Source of the DNA: Tuberibacillus sp. Marseille-P3662
GTDB lineage: Bacteria > Bacillota > Bacilli > Bacillales > Sporolactobacillaceae
Length of the DNA stretch: 64,000 nucleotides
Reading direction: 5' to 3'
Assembly (NCBI RefSeq): GCF_900178005.1
Contig: NZ_FXBS01000006.1
Span: 1,331,585 to 1,395,584, forward strand
Shown in pieces: positions 37,815 through 46,210 of this stretch. The position numbers were made by a program, and so were the translations under genes. Numbering within the stretch: the stretch's first letter is position 1; the number at the start of each line of letters is the position of its first letter. Below the pieces are notes generated by a model. That model was not told the origin of the DNA. It was given only the letters and a program-made list of their open reading frames with translations, and made no database searches.

Positions 37815-37994
37815 TGTGTCGCCTCCTGTGCCAAACATCAATCTATCAAAATTCATTTGTTTATACATCGTATGTCAGAAACAAGCCAGTTAGACGAATA
37901 ATCTCGAGGCACAGCTCTAAAAAACTAACCGTTCATATCTTGTTATTCTAAATCGTTCATTTTATACTGGTATTGTAAGGTGGTGTTCATCATA

Positions 37995-38201
37995 ATGCGT
38001 GTTAAATGCATTTTATGCGATAAAATAGATCAATTGGATAACTGGTGCCCGACTGCCAAGAAGTTGCGCAACCGTCCAATCCATACGTATATGTGCCAAG
38101 AGTGCAATGACAGGATTGGTGAGAGAACCAAAGAACGCTGGGCAACGGGCCACTTTACGATCCCACACAGAAAAGAAGCTCAAGAAGAGATGAATGACTG
38201 A
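37995..38201 (+). CDS. ylaI: YlaI family small zinc-ribbon-like protein
   Basis: 68-residue protein with two Cys pairs, CILC and CQEC, around the conserved AKKLRNRPIHTYMC; family DUF2757. Zinc binding is likely from the spacing. Start MRVKCILC follows AAGGTGGTG. Convergent with ylaH through a 20-bp perfect terminator stem. Confidence 0.9.
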   Translation: MRVKCILCDKIDQLDNWCPTAKKLRNRPIHTYMCQECNDRIGERTKERWATGHFTIPHRKEAQEEMND

Positions 38202-38205
38202 AATG

Positions 38206-38249
38206 AAAAAGGATCGGATCCCGATATCAATCGGGATCCGATCCTTTTT
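38206..38249. terminator. 20-bp perfect bidirectional terminator, ylaI/ylaH
   Basis: AAAAAGGATCGGATCCCGAT pairs perfectly with ATCGGGATCCGATCCTTTTT around a 4-base loop. The ylaH stop lies at its edge (38248). A/T tails give terminators both ways. Confidence 0.95.
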
Positions 38250-38568
38250 AGACTTGCCGACTTGCATCTTTTTGTTTTGATTTTTTAAGACGGATTTTGT
38301 AAATCGTCAAAACAAGAGTAGAGAAAAACAGCGCCCCGGTAATCGGTAACTGCAATGCTAGGATAGCCAGCATAAAACAACCGAAGAACATGAGACAGTA
38401 GATAATTGCGGCTTTTAATACAGGTAGCTTTCGGGCAAAACCTAGTTTATAAACAATGATAGATAAGACAAAAATGGTCGCCCATAACAGATAAAAAGCA
38501 ACATCATCAGTTACTGGATTCTCAAACAAAAACCGAGGATACGGCGCAAGATCACTGGTGGTTATCAA
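38248..38568 (-). CDS. ylaH: YlaH-like membrane protein
   Basis: 106 residues (B. subtilis 105), three membrane helices, family YlaH-like, function unknown. Conserved FLLFENP-like FLFENPVTDDVAFYLLW at the N-terminus and LGFARKLPVLKAAIIYCLMFFG. Start taken as TTG nine bases after GGGAGGTG; the ATG eight codons upstream is part of the ribosome site region. Follows typA by about 30 bp in one transcript. Confidence 0.87.
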   Translation of the reverse strand: MITTSDLAPYPRFLFENPVTDDVAFYLLWATIFVLSIIVYKLGFARKLPVLKAAIIYCLMFFGCFMLAILALQLPITGALFFSTLVLTIYKIRLKKSKQKDASRQV

Positions 38569-38597
38569 GGCCGCAGACACCTCCCTAAACAATCACT

Positions 38598-40430
38598 TTA
38601 CGATTGTTTTTTCTTTTTACTTAAACGTTCACGCTCATTTTTATCTAATATTTTTTTGCGCAAGCGAAAATGAACAGGTGTGATTTCACAGTACTCATCA
38701 TCATTCAAATAAGCTAGTGCATCTTCCAAAGACATGGTTCGAGATCCCTTCACTGTAGCCGTTTGATCCTTCGTTGCCGACCGAACATTGGTCATTTGTT
38801 TAGCTTTAGTGACGTTGACCGTTAAATCATTCTCACGCGTATGCTCACCGACAATCATTCCCTCATAGACTTCAGTGCCCGGCTCAATAAACATCACACC
38901 GCGGTCTTCTAATTGCATCATCGCGTATGTCGTTGACTGGCCTTTCTCCATGGCCACTAGAACACCGGCACGCCGGCCACCGATGTATTCAGTAATCCGA
39001 TCACCATAGTGATCAAATGTGTGATTCATGACGCCATATCCGCGTGTTTCCGTTAAGAAATCGCGACGATAGCCAATCAAACCACGGGAAGGCACGATGA
39101 ATTCCAGCTTATTGTGACCATCGGCCATTTGTTCCATATTCAGCATTTCGCCCTTGCGCATGCCAATGGATTCTATGACACCACCGGTATGTTCTTGCGG
39201 CACTTCGGCGAACATACGCTCATATGGCTCTTTAATGACGCCTTCCTCTTCCTTTTGGATAACCGTTGGCTTCGAAACCTGTAGTTCATAGCCTTCACGT
39301 CTCATATTTTCAATGAGAATCGACAAGTGTAATTCCCCGCGTCCTGAGACAACCCATTCATCAGGAGATTCTGTTTTCTCAACATTTAAACTGACATCCC
39401 GTTCCGTTTCAGCAAATAGACGTTCTTGAACTTTCCGACTTGTAATATAGTCACCTTCACGTCCAGCGAAAGGACTTGAATTCGTTAGAAAATTCATTTG
39501 CAGTGTAGGTTTATCAATTTTCAACAATGGCAACGGCTCAACTTCACCAGCGTCACAAATCGTTTCACCAATATTGATATCTTCAACACCAGAGATCGCG
39601 ATTAAATCCCCGGCTTTGGCTTCTTCGATTTCAACGCGTTTTAAACCAACAAAACCAAATATCTTTGTAACCCGGAATTGTTTAACGGAGCCATCAGTTT
39701 TAGCAAGCGCGGCTTGTTGACCTACCTTAATTTTACCGCGATAAACCCGGCCAACGCCAATCCTGCCAACATAATCATTATAGTCAAGCATGGTTACCTG
39801 GAACTGCAGCGGTTCATCGCTGTTATCCTTAGGTGCCGGCATATATTTTAAGATTTTATCAAAAAGGACGTCCATACTATGGGTGACATCATTATAATCT
39901 TCACCCGCAACACCTTCGATAGCTGAGGCATAGACAACTGGGAAATCCAATTGATCGTCGTCAGCCCCTAAATCAATGAATAATTCAAGGACTTCGTCAA
40001 CGACTTCTTCGGGACGTGCCATCGGCTTATCGATTTTGTTAACAACTACAATGGGCTGCAGCTTTTGATCCAAGGCTTTTTTTAATACAAAACGGGTTTG
40101 CGGCATAACGCCTTCATATGCATCGACAACGAGCAAAACGCCGTCAGCCATTTTCATAATCCGTTCAACTTCACCACTGAAATCAGCGTGTCCAGGAGTA
40201 TCAACAATGTTCACTCGATAGTCTTTATAGTCGATACTTGTATTTTTCGATAAAATCGTAATGCCGCGTTCACGTTCAAGGTCATTACGATCCATAGCGC
40301 GTTCTTGCACATGCTCATTCTTCCGAAACGTTCCAGACTGATGCAGCATTTGGTCAACCAAGGTTGTCTTACCGTGGTCAACGTGAGCAATAATCGCGAT
40401 GTTTCTCAAATGGTTTCTTGTTTCTGTCAT
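38598..40430 (-). CDS. typA: Translational GTPase TypA/BipA
   Basis: Ribosome-associated GTPase linked with 50S assembly and stress/cold adaptation. 610 residues (B. subtilis YlaG 612). G1 [16 protein letters not shown]2/G3 [10 protein letters not shown] and [13 protein letters not shown]4 NKID; the C-terminal BipA-specific domain (about 480-610) contains [13 protein letters not shown] [24 protein letters not shown] precedes the ATG at 40428-40430. Confidence 0.97.
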   Translation of the reverse strand: MTETRNHLRNIAIIAHVDHGKTTLVDQMLHQSGTFRKNEHVQERAMDRNDLERERGITILSKNTSIDYKDYRVNIVDTPGHADFSGEVERIMKMADGVLLVVDAYEGVMPQTRFVLKKALDQKLQPIVVVNKIDKPMARPEEVVDEVLELFIDLGADDDQLDFPVVYASAIEGVAGEDYNDVTHSMDVLFDKILKYMPAPKDNSDEPLQFQVTMLDYNDYVGRIGVGRVYRGKIKVGQQAALAKTDGSVKQFRVTKIFGFVGLKRVEIEEAKAGDLIAISGVEDINIGETICDAGEVEPLPLLKIDKPTLQMNFLTNSSPFAGREGDYITSRKVQERLFAETERDVSLNVEKTESPDEWVVSGRGELHLSILIENMRREGYELQVSKPTVIQKEEEGVIKEPYERMFAEVPQEHTGGVIESIGMRKGEMLNMEQMADGHNKLEFIVPSRGLIGYRRDFLTETRGYGVMNHTFDHYGDRITEYIGGRRAGVLVAMEKGQSTTYAMMQLEDRGVMFIEPGTEVYEGMIVGEHTRENDLTVNVTKAKQMTNVRSATKDQTATVKGSRTMSLEDALAYLNDDEYCEITPVHFRLRKKILDKNERERLSKKKKQS

Positions 40431-40468
40431 ATCATTCTCTCCTCTGTTTACATCCACAAACGGTTTCT

Positions 40469-40497
40469 ATTATAACATAATAACACGTTTTAGCCGA
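40469..40497 (-). promoter_or_regulatory. Sigma-A promoter of typA
   Basis: TATAAT (40469-40474) preceded by a weak TCGGCT (40492-40497) at 17 bp, about 40 bases from the start codon. Confidence 0.55.
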
Positions 40498-40557
40498 TAC
40501 TTTGCAATGTTAAGCTATTCTGTTTAAACTATTATATAGAGATGGAAGGATGTGAAA

Positions 40558-40734
40558 ATGTTGTTGAACTTATTATTTGTCCTTTTTGCAGCTTTTACGG
40601 TCTTCTCCTTAGTCGGGATTGGCTTTGCCATTGCCGCAGAAAGCTTGCTCTTTACTATTTTAGCCATTCTTGGCGTTTTTATATTTATGGGTGTCGGTTT
40701 TTTCGTCAAACATAAATACGCACATGCGTCATGA
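40558..40734 (+). CDS. ylaF: YlaF family small membrane protein (DUF5325)
   Basis: 58-residue very hydrophobic protein with two membrane helices (LLNLLFVLFAAFTVFSLVGIGFAIAA; LLFTILAILGVFIFMGVGFFV) and a short basic tail. Matches the size and position of B. subtilis YlaF (about 62 residues) divergent from typA. ATG chosen eight bases after GGAAGG; an in-frame GTG lies two codons earlier. Function unknown. Confidence 0.82.
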   Translation: MLLNLLFVLFAAFTVFSLVGIGFAIAAESLLFTILAILGVFIFMGVGFFVKHKYAHAS

Positions 40735-40743
40735 TAACATGAT

Positions 40744-40774
40744 AAAACGGGTGTTCCAACCAACACCCGTTTTT
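40744..40774. terminator. Bidirectional terminator, ylaF/suhB
   Basis: 12-bp stem AAAACGGGTGTT / AACACCCGTTTT, 6-base loop, T run; next to the suhB stop on the opposite strand. Confidence 0.92.
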
Positions 40775-40775
40775 A

Positions 40776-41603
40776 TTATGACTTATCGATATGTTTACCT
40801 CCAGCAACTTCACTCTCAATATGCTTAGAAAGGTCATGGTAAACACTTGGTCTACCAGCTAGGATTGAATTCTGCTTAAGCAAGTCTATAGGTGAGCCAT
40901 CAGCGCGTGTGGCAATGCCATCCACCTCATTCAACAGAATCAACCCTGCCCCATAATCCCATGGTGCGAGCCGCATCGTAAAGTAAGCGTCCAAGATTCC
41001 AGTCGCAACGTATGCAAGTTCAATGGCGGCCGAACCATAAGACCGTGTTCCCCTGCATTTGGCTGCAATAGGTCGCATAATATCAGGATCAATCCGTCGG
41101 TTCTCATTAACCCATGTCGTGTTGATGCAAATCACTGATTCATTAAGTGGAACCGCTTCTAATGACGGCAGCAAGGTATCGTTAAGATAAGCTCCCTCAC
41201 CAGCGAGACAGTGATATAAATCATCCGCCATGACGTCATAAATCAGACCGATACGTCCTTTTCCATGTTCATAAATGCCAATCGAAACTGCAAAGTGACG
41301 TTTTTGGTGAACAAAATTCATCGTTCCATCAATAGGATCAATCAGCCACAACGTCCCATGCTCCTTATCCACCTCATCGCCGAATCCTTCTTCCGAAACA
41401 ATTTTGTGTTCTGGATAGTGCTTATGTATACGCTCAATAAAAAATTGTTCTATCCGCTTGTCCATATTCGTCACTAAGTCATCATGAGATGATTTGAACT
41501 GTACGTCCAATTGCTCAGCGAGAGATGTCTTTAATATCTCACCAGCCTCATATATCCAAGCTTTAGCTTGTTTGTAGATGTCGTGCCACGCCTCATTCAC
41601 CAT
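40776..41603 (-). CDS. suhB: Inositol monophosphatase family protein (SuhB/YktC)
   Basis: Mg-dependent phosphatase of the IMPase superfamily; 275 residues (B. subtilis YktC 265). Metal-binding motifs KIVSEEGFGDE, WLIDPIDGTMNFVH and the C-terminal APWDYGAGLILLNE are intact. Substrate may be inositol phosphate or another phosphomonoester. Its ribosome site AGAGGGAG lies in a 29-bp leader sequence that is duplicated 82 bp upstream (see repeat at 41610-41838). Confidence 0.93.
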   Translation of the reverse strand: MVNEAWHDIYKQAKAWIYEAGEILKTSLAEQLDVQFKSSHDDLVTNMDKRIEQFFIERIHKHYPEHKIVSEEGFGDEVDKEHGTLWLIDPIDGTMNFVHQKRHFAVSIGIYEHGKGRIGLIYDVMADDLYHCLAGEGAYLNDTLLPSLEAVPLNESVICINTTWVNENRRIDPDIMRPIAAKCRGTRSYGSAAIELAYVATGILDAYFTMRLAPWDYGAGLILLNEVDGIATRADGSPIDLLKQNSILAGRPSVYHDLSKHIESEVAGGKHIDKS

Positions 41604-41609
41604 ATGTAT

Positions 41610-41838
41610 CTCCCTCTGTAATCATTTTTACTACGTTGACCTACCTTCCCTGCTAAAATGATATGGTAGTGCTTAGCGAAGCGGGGAAGTGCTCCCTCTG
41701 TAATCATTTTTACTACGTTGCGACGCACAGGATGTGCTAGCGTCGGCGTTCGCAACAGGACGTTGCGGTGATTAGCCGACGTTCCTGCTTCTCCGCTAAA
41801 ATGATATGGTAGTGCTTAGCGAAGCGGGAAAGTGCTCC
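41610..41838. repeat. Duplicated leader cassette with nested inverted repeats upstream of suhB
   Basis: Two direct copies of a 29-bp word (41610-41638 and 41692-41720, identical) and two copies of a 44-bp word (41652-41695 and 41795-41838, one mismatch). The first unit has 13 bp between the words, the second has 74 bp. That longer middle carries nested inverted repeats: CGACGC/GCGTCG (41721-41745), GTCGGC/GCCGAC (41742-41780) enclosing CGCAAC/GTTGCG (41751-41767), and GCACA/TGTGC around GGA. The 29-bp word, read on the minus strand, ends in the suhB ribosome site. The rest of the 354-bp gap (to 41957) holds only a terminator for the small gene upstream. Confidence 0.88.
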
Positions 41839-41921
41839 ATTGTGTTAACCACCCTATTTAAATTGTCTGTTGTTTTACCTTTATTGTCAATCAGTCAAGC
41901 CTTCTTCATACAAAAATATTT

Positions 41922-41950
41922 AAAATGACCGGATGAATGGTCATCCGGCC
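41922..41950 (-). terminator. Terminator after small gene 41958-42146
   Basis: 8-bp stem CCGGATGA / TCATCCGG, 4-base loop; T-rich sequence on the minus strand. Confidence 0.75.
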
Positions 41951-41957
41951 GGCAAAA

Positions 41958-42146
41958 CTATACCTCAAGTTCAAGCATTTCCCGTCGTAATTCAGTTAAT
42001 CTTTGTTTAGACACTTCAATTTGATTTATATCTTCATTAACAATCGCTTCATGGAGTGTTGCTAATTCATAATCAATTTCCATCCGCATCACAGGAATAC
42101 GCTTTTCGGCATCTGTCCTTCTCAAGGTCTTAATGACCTGTTTCAT
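41958..42146 (-). CDS. Small charged hypothetical protein
   Basis: 62 residues from the second ATG (67 from the first, which overlaps AAAGG). Highly charged and helical: LRRTDAEKRIPVMRMEIDYE, then LTELRREMLELEV. I do not recognise the family with certainty; by position between suhB(yktC) and yktB it could correspond to B. subtilis ykzI. Own terminator downstream supports a real gene. The start is uncertain because neither ATG has ideal ribosome-site spacing. Confidence 0.62.
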   Translation of the reverse strand: MKQVIKTLRRTDAEKRIPVMRMEIDYELATLHEAIVNEDINQIEVSKQRLTELRREMLELEV

Positions 42147-42442
42147 GGGGAGTCTGCACATCCTTTCAGGGGAGAAGTTAATATCAAACCCAAAACGGAC
42201 TGATAATCATTCAATATTCTGATTAATATCCGAAAACTTTGACCCACGGATTATTACTATAATATGATTTTTACCATAACTATGCGACCATTCAAGCATT
42301 CTTGCTTACTAAATTCCTCAAATGTCCTGATTTAAAACCTGTTTTTTATGCATCTTACCCTGGTTATGATAAACTAGCTTCAGACAAGATTGAAACCATT
42401 AACAATAACGTTACAGAAAATAATGCTTAAGGAGAGTCGAAC

Positions 42443-43066
42443 GTGGTTTTTTCAGGATTTTCAACCAAAGATTTTGATGTGTTCACTATTGATGGTCTCG
42501 ATGAACGAATGGAGGCATTACGTGAGCGAATTCAACCAAAGTTTCAAACAATCGGTGAGGTATTAGCCGATGATATTGCCGTCATGGCAGGAGATGAAAT
42601 GTTTTTACATATTGCAAAGCACGCGCGCCGTTCTAAAAATCCGCCCAAAGATACGTGGCTAGCCATTTGTGATGACAAACGCGGATACAAGAAGCACCCG
42701 CATTTCCAAGTCGGTCTTTTTGATGATCACGTGTTTATATGGCTTGCCTATATCAACGAATTAGCAGATAAACCAGCAATTGGACAAACACTTCTCAACC
42801 ATATTGATACATTTCAGTCCATCCCCGATGATTATGTTATTTCCCTTGATCATACGAAAAAAGACGCCTTTCAGCTTGGGGACACTGAAGAAGCAACATT
42901 GAAGCAATCTCTTGAAAGATTCCGTGATGTGAAAAAAGGTGAATTCTTAATCGGACGGCATATCAAAGCCGATGATCCACTTCTAAAGGACGGCAACGCA
43001 TTTTTACAGTTTGCTAAGGAAACCTTTGAAACATTAATGCCGATTTATCATTTATCTGCTAAATAA
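42443..43066 (+). CDS. yktB: DUF1054 family protein YktB
   Basis: 207-residue soluble protein of the UPF0637/DUF1054 family (B. subtilis YktB about 212), function unknown. Family segments: MVFSGFSTKDFDVFTIDGLD, KDTWLAICDDKRGYKKHPHFQVGL and FLIGRHI. GTG start after AAGGAGAG. Preceded by 281 bp of AT-rich DNA without a convincing promoter; ends in a terminator. Confidence 0.92.
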   Translation: MVFSGFSTKDFDVFTIDGLDERMEALRERIQPKFQTIGEVLADDIAVMAGDEMFLHIAKHARRSKNPPKDTWLAICDDKRGYKKHPHFQVGLFDDHVFIWLAYINELADKPAIGQTLLNHIDTFQSIPDDYVISLDHTKKDAFQLGDTEEATLKQSLERFRDVKKGEFLIGRHIKADDPLLKDGNAFLQFAKETFETLMPIYHLSAK

Positions 43067-43102
43067 AAGGCGTCCGGCTATCATAGCTGGACGCTTTCTT
43101 TT
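43066..43102 (+). terminator. Terminator after yktB
   Basis: AAAGGCGTCCGGCTA / TAGCTGGACGCTTT stem with two non-canonical pairs, 3-base loop, followed by CTTTT. Confidence 0.82.
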
Positions 43103-43193
43103 GTTATATAAACTTTTGGCTCTTTTCATTTAAATGGTTGCTTTTTGGCGTAGTTACAGTAACAGTCTTTTAAAACACCAAACTTTTGAATGA

Positions 43194-44147
43194 TCATACC
43201 CAGCGCTGACGAATGTCTTCGGCTTCAGTAATGACACGATTGATTAATGATTGCACAGTTGGAATATCATGAATGCGGCCGGCAATTTGCCCTGCCCAAC
43301 CGAAACCTTCCTCGCCGTAGCCATCATGAATATAACGCTTATTGGCATAACCGCTGATCAAATCCTTAAGATCCTCATAAGTGCCGCTATTTTGTTCAAT
43401 ACTTAGAATTCGATCCGTCCATTCATTCGCTAACGCCCGTGCCGGCGCACCTAGACTTTTTTTAATTATCACTGTCTCATCAGCATTAGCCCCAAGAATA
43501 TGCTGTTTGTACGCCTCATGGGCCAAGCATTCCTGTGTTGCAATAAATCGTGTTCCCATTTCAACACCATCAGCACCTAAAGCCAAGGCCGCCATTAAAC
43601 CATGACCATCACCAATCCCGCCGGATGCTGCTACAGGGATATCAACCGCTTCAACAACTGAGGGAACCATGACCATAGTGCCGATATCATGTCGTCCGAG
43701 ATGTCCACCACCTTCCTGACCAACGACCATCACGGCATCGGCACCCAGGGATTCAGCTTTAACGGCCTGACGTTTGGAGGCGACAAGAACCAACGTTTTA
43801 ATACCTGTTCCTTGAATTCTCTGAAGCAACGGTTGGGGGTTCCCTCCCGTAATAGAAATCACAGGAACTTCAGCATCAATCGCTGTCTGCAGTAAATCTT
43901 CATACGGACGTCCTTGATTTCCAATTGCAAAGTTGACACCGAAGGGCCGATGGGTTTGTTTGCGCGTCAGATCAATTTCATTCTGAAGGGCTGCTGTTGA
44001 CTCACATGTCATGGCCGTCAGCTGTCCGAGACCCCCTGCCTCCGATACAGCTGCTGCCAAATCACTGTAAGCCAGATATGCCAGCCCACCTTGAATAATG
44101 GGATACTGAATCCCAAGTCGTTCAGTTAAACGTGTTTTACATTCCAT
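43194..44147 (-). CDS. NAD(P)H-dependent flavin oxidoreductase / nitronate monooxygenase family
   Basis: FMN-dependent TIM-barrel enzyme of the NMO/2-nitropropane dioxygenase/FabK-like superfamily. 317 residues; GIQYPIIQGGLAYLA, VGQEGGGHLGRHDIG (FMN/active-site loop) and PVAASGGIGDGHGLMAALALGADGVEMGTRF. True physiological substrate in Bacillales is usually unknown; a FabK-type enoyl-ACP reductase is the alternative. ATG chosen eight bases after GGAGG. Not part of the B. subtilis pdh-ykt order, so it is an insertion. Confidence 0.85.
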   Translation of the reverse strand: MECKTRLTERLGIQYPIIQGGLAYLAYSDLAAAVSEAGGLGQLTAMTCESTAALQNEIDLTRKQTHRPFGVNFAIGNQGRPYEDLLQTAIDAEVPVISITGGNPQPLLQRIQGTGIKTLVLVASKRQAVKAESLGADAVMVVGQEGGGHLGRHDIGTMVMVPSVVEAVDIPVAASGGIGDGHGLMAALALGADGVEMGTRFIATQECLAHEAYKQHILGANADETVIIKKSLGAPARALANEWTDRILSIEQNSGTYEDLKDLISGYANKRYIHDGYGEEGFGWAGQIAGRIHDIPTVQSLINRVITEAEDIRQRWV

Positions 44148-44245
44148 TGTCATAGCCTCCACTTAAGTGCTTTAAAACAAACTCTATGTCTTATTTTAGA
44201 TGGATGAATGTCGATTTTTCAATAATTTTTTATTAAAAAGACTCT

Positions 44246-44400
44246 GTTAAACATGCTTGCTGTTTGCCACTCCAGGTGTTCGCTTTCCGCGGGCGGTCCG
44301 GGTGCCTTCCTCGACGCACGGCGCCTACGATGGACTCCTTTTGTCTCTTCTTCCCGCAGGAATCTCTTACCTTCCGTTTCAATCAACACCAAGTAGCAAA
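44246..44400. repeat. GC-rich intergenic palindromic repeat (relic)
   Basis: Contains TTCGCTTTCCGCGGGC (44279-44294), a C/G-rich block with CTCGACGCACGGCGCC, CCGCAGGAATCT (44354-44365) and CCGTTTCAATCAACA. These words resemble the GC-rich palindromic repeats spread through intergenic regions of Bacillaceae. The minus reading of the first word, GCCCGCGGAAAGCGAA, recurs with one change at 56469-56484. A 78-codon ORF across it has no ribosome site and no family. Confidence 0.65.
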
Positions 44401-44427
44401 AAATCAACTATGAGCCTTAACATAGCC

Positions 44428-44456
44428 AAAAAAAAAGACGGCTGCATGAACCGTCT
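44428..44456 (-). terminator. Terminator of SR1
   Basis: 6-bp stem AGACGG / CCGTCT, 9-base loop, nine T residues on the minus strand. Confidence 0.88.
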
Positions 44457-44465
44457 CAACCCAGG

Positions 44466-44579
44466 CTATTTTTTGGTGTTTTTTCGGCAATGAGGACATT
44501 GAGCATACAGCGTTCTAACTTTCCGATCTTCCACATGATCAATTGTTCGTTGACAAGTTTGACAAACAATGATTCCCAT
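44466..44579 (-). CDS. sr1P: GapA-binding peptide SR1P
   Basis: 37-residue peptide starting MGIIVCQTCQRTIDHVED, too short for ordinary gene calling. Two C-x2-C pairs (CQTC, CPHC) suggest a zinc knuckle. In B. subtilis the 39-residue SR1P begins almost identically (MGTIVCQ..TIDHFEDEK) and binds glyceraldehyde-3-phosphate dehydrogenase GapA, promoting its association with RNase J1, whose gene rnjA is also in this window. AGGGG lies eight bases before the ATG. The C-terminus is basic (RKNTKK). Confidence 0.9.
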   Translation of the reverse strand: MGIIVCQTCQRTIDHVEDRKVRTLYAQCPHCRKNTKK

Positions 44580-44620
44580 GTCATCAGCCCCTTTTTTGTA
44601 AGCGGTTAATTTATAGTTTT

Positions 44621-44649
44621 ATAATATGCCATACTAATAATGTTGTCAA
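44621..44649 (-). promoter_or_regulatory. Sigma-A promoter of SR1
   Basis: TTGACA (44644-44649), 17-bp spacer, TATTAT (44621-44626) on the minus strand; transcription should begin near 44614. Confidence 0.92.
44623..44633 (-). promoter_or_regulatory. CcpN-like operator overlapping SR1 -10
   Basis: TATGGCATATT on the minus strand matches the reported CcpN consensus TRTGHYATAYW at 10 of 11 positions and overlaps the -10 box. CcpN is the gluconeogenesis repressor that controls sr1, gapB and pckA in B. subtilis. CcpN itself is not in the window. Confidence 0.7.
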
Positions 44650-44659
44650 CACTTATTTG

Positions 44660-44670
44660 TATGTCATATT
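44660..44670 (+). promoter_or_regulatory. CcpN-like operator upstream of SR1 -35
   Basis: TATGTCATATT matches the CcpN consensus TRTGHYATAYW at all 11 positions, about 11 bp upstream of the -35 box. Two sites, one upstream and one at the core promoter, is the arrangement described for B. subtilis sr1. Confidence 0.75.
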
Positions 44671-44748
44671 GGGACTTTTATTAAATCATTAAATCGTTGC
44701 AGACATTAAACATTCTTTCTTTACCTATGATGTATATGCTTTGAAAGT

Positions 44749-44786
44749 AAAAAAAAACCTTGCTTTCATTTAAAGAAAGCAAGGTT
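44749..44786 (-). terminator. Terminator of the pdh operon
   Basis: 12-bp stem AACCTTGCTTTC / GAAAGCAAGGTT, 7-base loop, T run on the minus strand, after pdhD. Confidence 0.93.
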
Positions 44787-44796
44787 TGATAAATAC

Positions 44797-46206
44797 TTAT
44801 TTAGCTGTGTGAATTGGCTGACCTAGAGCAACCTCTGCTGCTTCCATAGGAATTTCGCCAAGTGTTGGGTGGGCATGGATGGTCAACGAAACATCTTCTG
44901 CCGTCATACCAGCCTCAATCGCTAATCCCACTTCCGCAATCATATCAGAAGCACCAGCCCCTGCAATTTGGGCTCCAAGGATGAGACCGTCTTCTTTACG
45001 AGTGATGAGTTTCATGAAGCCTTCAGTGTCATTAAGTGACAATGCCCGGCCATTAGCAGCAAATGGGAATTGTGAAGCTTTGACATCGTAACCTTCTTCT
45101 TTGGCTTCATCTTCACTTAGTCCAACAATTGCTAATTCAGGATCGGAGAAGACAACAGCTGGAATACATTGATAATCCACTTGAGCTGCTTCACCAGCAA
45201 TAGCTTCTGCAGCAACTTTGCCTTCATAAGAAGCCTTATGCGCCAATGCAGGACCATCAACGATATCACCAATGGCATAGATGCCATCAACGTTGGTTTT
45301 ACCTTGATTATCCACTTTGATCATGCCTTTGTCAGTGGCCTCGATACCAGCCATGTCAAGACCTAGTTCCTCAGTGTTTGGTTTACGTCCAACGGTGACA
45401 AGGACATAATCAGCTTCAAACGTTTGCTCTTCGCCTTTTATTTCAGCTTTAACCTTAACACCATCTTCCGTTTCTTCAACACCCTGAGCCATAGCTTCTG
45501 TTTCAATATTGACGCCTTTACTTTTCAGGCGTTTTTTCACCAATTGGCTCATTTTCTTCTCAAAGCCAGGCAAAATCGACTTGGTGCCTTCAAGAATAGT
45601 GACCTCAGTACCGAAGCCAGCATAAGCGTTACCTAGTTCAACACCAATATAACCGCCGCCGATAACAATCATTTTCTTCGGCACTTCTTGAAGGGCTAAT
45701 GCGCCTGTTGAAGAAATCACGCGATCGCTGAATTTGAAGTTAGGCAATTCAATCGGGCTCGAGCCAGTTGCAATAATACAATTCTTAAACTTGTACCGAT
45801 TGGACTCATAACCGGCATTAACCCGAACCTCATTTTCAGCAACAAAAAGTCCTTCACCTTTGACAATCTCAACTTTGTTAGCTTTAAGCAAACTTTGGAC
45901 ACCGCTCGTTAGCTTATTAACAACGGAACCTTTCCATTCTTGAACTTTAGTAAAGTCCAGTCCAACCTTTTCAACGGAAATCCCCATATCATCAGAGCCT
46001 TGAGCGTCTTCATAACGATGGCTGGCATTAATCATCGCTTTCGAAGGAATACAGCCAACGTTCAAACAAACACCGCCAAGATCACCTTTTTCAATAATGG
46101 TTACATTTTGACCTTTTTGAGCTGCGCGGATGGCGGCAACATAACCGCCAGGACCCGCACCCAAAACAACTGTATCGACTTCAGTGGTAAATTCGCCTAC
46201 TACCAT
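44797..46206 (-). CDS. pdhD: Dihydrolipoamide dehydrogenase (E3 of pyruvate dehydrogenase)
   Basis: FAD enzyme re-oxidising dihydrolipoamide with NAD+. 469 residues (B. subtilis 470). FAD motif [13 protein letters not shown] (residues 13-25), redox disulfide [16 protein letters not shown] motif [15 protein letters not shown] and C-terminal catalytic HAHPT. GGAGG precedes the ATG. Last gene of pdhABCD. Confidence 0.98.
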   Translation of the reverse strand: MVVGEFTTEVDTVVLGAGPGGYVAAIRAAQKGQNVTIIEKGDLGGVCLNVGCIPSKAMINASHRYEDAQGSDDMGISVEKVGLDFTKVQEWKGSVVNKLTSGVQSLLKANKVEIVKGEGLFVAENEVRVNAGYESNRYKFKNCIIATGSSPIELPNFKFSDRVISSTGALALQEVPKKMIVIGGGYIGVELGNAYAGFGTEVTILEGTKSILPGFEKKMSQLVKKRLKSKGVNIETEAMAQGVEETEDGVKVKAEIKGEEQTFEADYVLVTVGRKPNTEELGLDMAGIEATDKGMIKVDNQGKTNVDGIYAIGDIVDGPALAHKASYEGKVAAEAIAGEAAQVDYQCIPAVVFSDPELAIVGLSEDEAKEEGYDVKASQFPFAANGRALSLNDTEGFMKLITRKEDGLILGAQIAGAGASDMIAEVGLAIEAGMTAEDVSLTIHAHPTLGEIPMEAAEVALGQPIHTAK

Positions 46207-46210
46207 AATA

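Larger units (their letters stand above)
44428..44614 (-). ncRNA. sr1: SR1-like dual-function small RNA
   Basis: Predicted transcript of about 187 nt (B. subtilis SR1 is about 205 nt) from a near-consensus promoter to an intrinsic terminator, encoding the SR1P peptide. In B. subtilis SR1 lies in the same neighbourhood, downstream of pdhD, base-pairs with ahrC mRNA to inhibit its translation and also acts as mRNA for SR1P. Promoter, two CcpN-like sites, ribosome site, ORF and terminator are all visible. The ahrC target is outside the window, so base-pairing function is not checked. Confidence 0.85.

Noticed and set aside
36489..37868. ylaK as an active type II toxin-antitoxin system
   Set aside because: The PIN-PhoH fusion is a widespread housekeeping-type protein, and no small antitoxin ORF was found beside it.
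41610..41838. Possible CRISPR-like repeat-spacer array
   Set aside because: Only two units, spacers of unequal length (13 and 74 bp) and no cas genes; it is a duplicated leader.
44257..44493. 78-codon plus-strand ORF over the palindromic repeat and SR1 terminator
   Set aside because: Starts inside repeat DNA, lacks a ribosome site and is antisense to sr1P.
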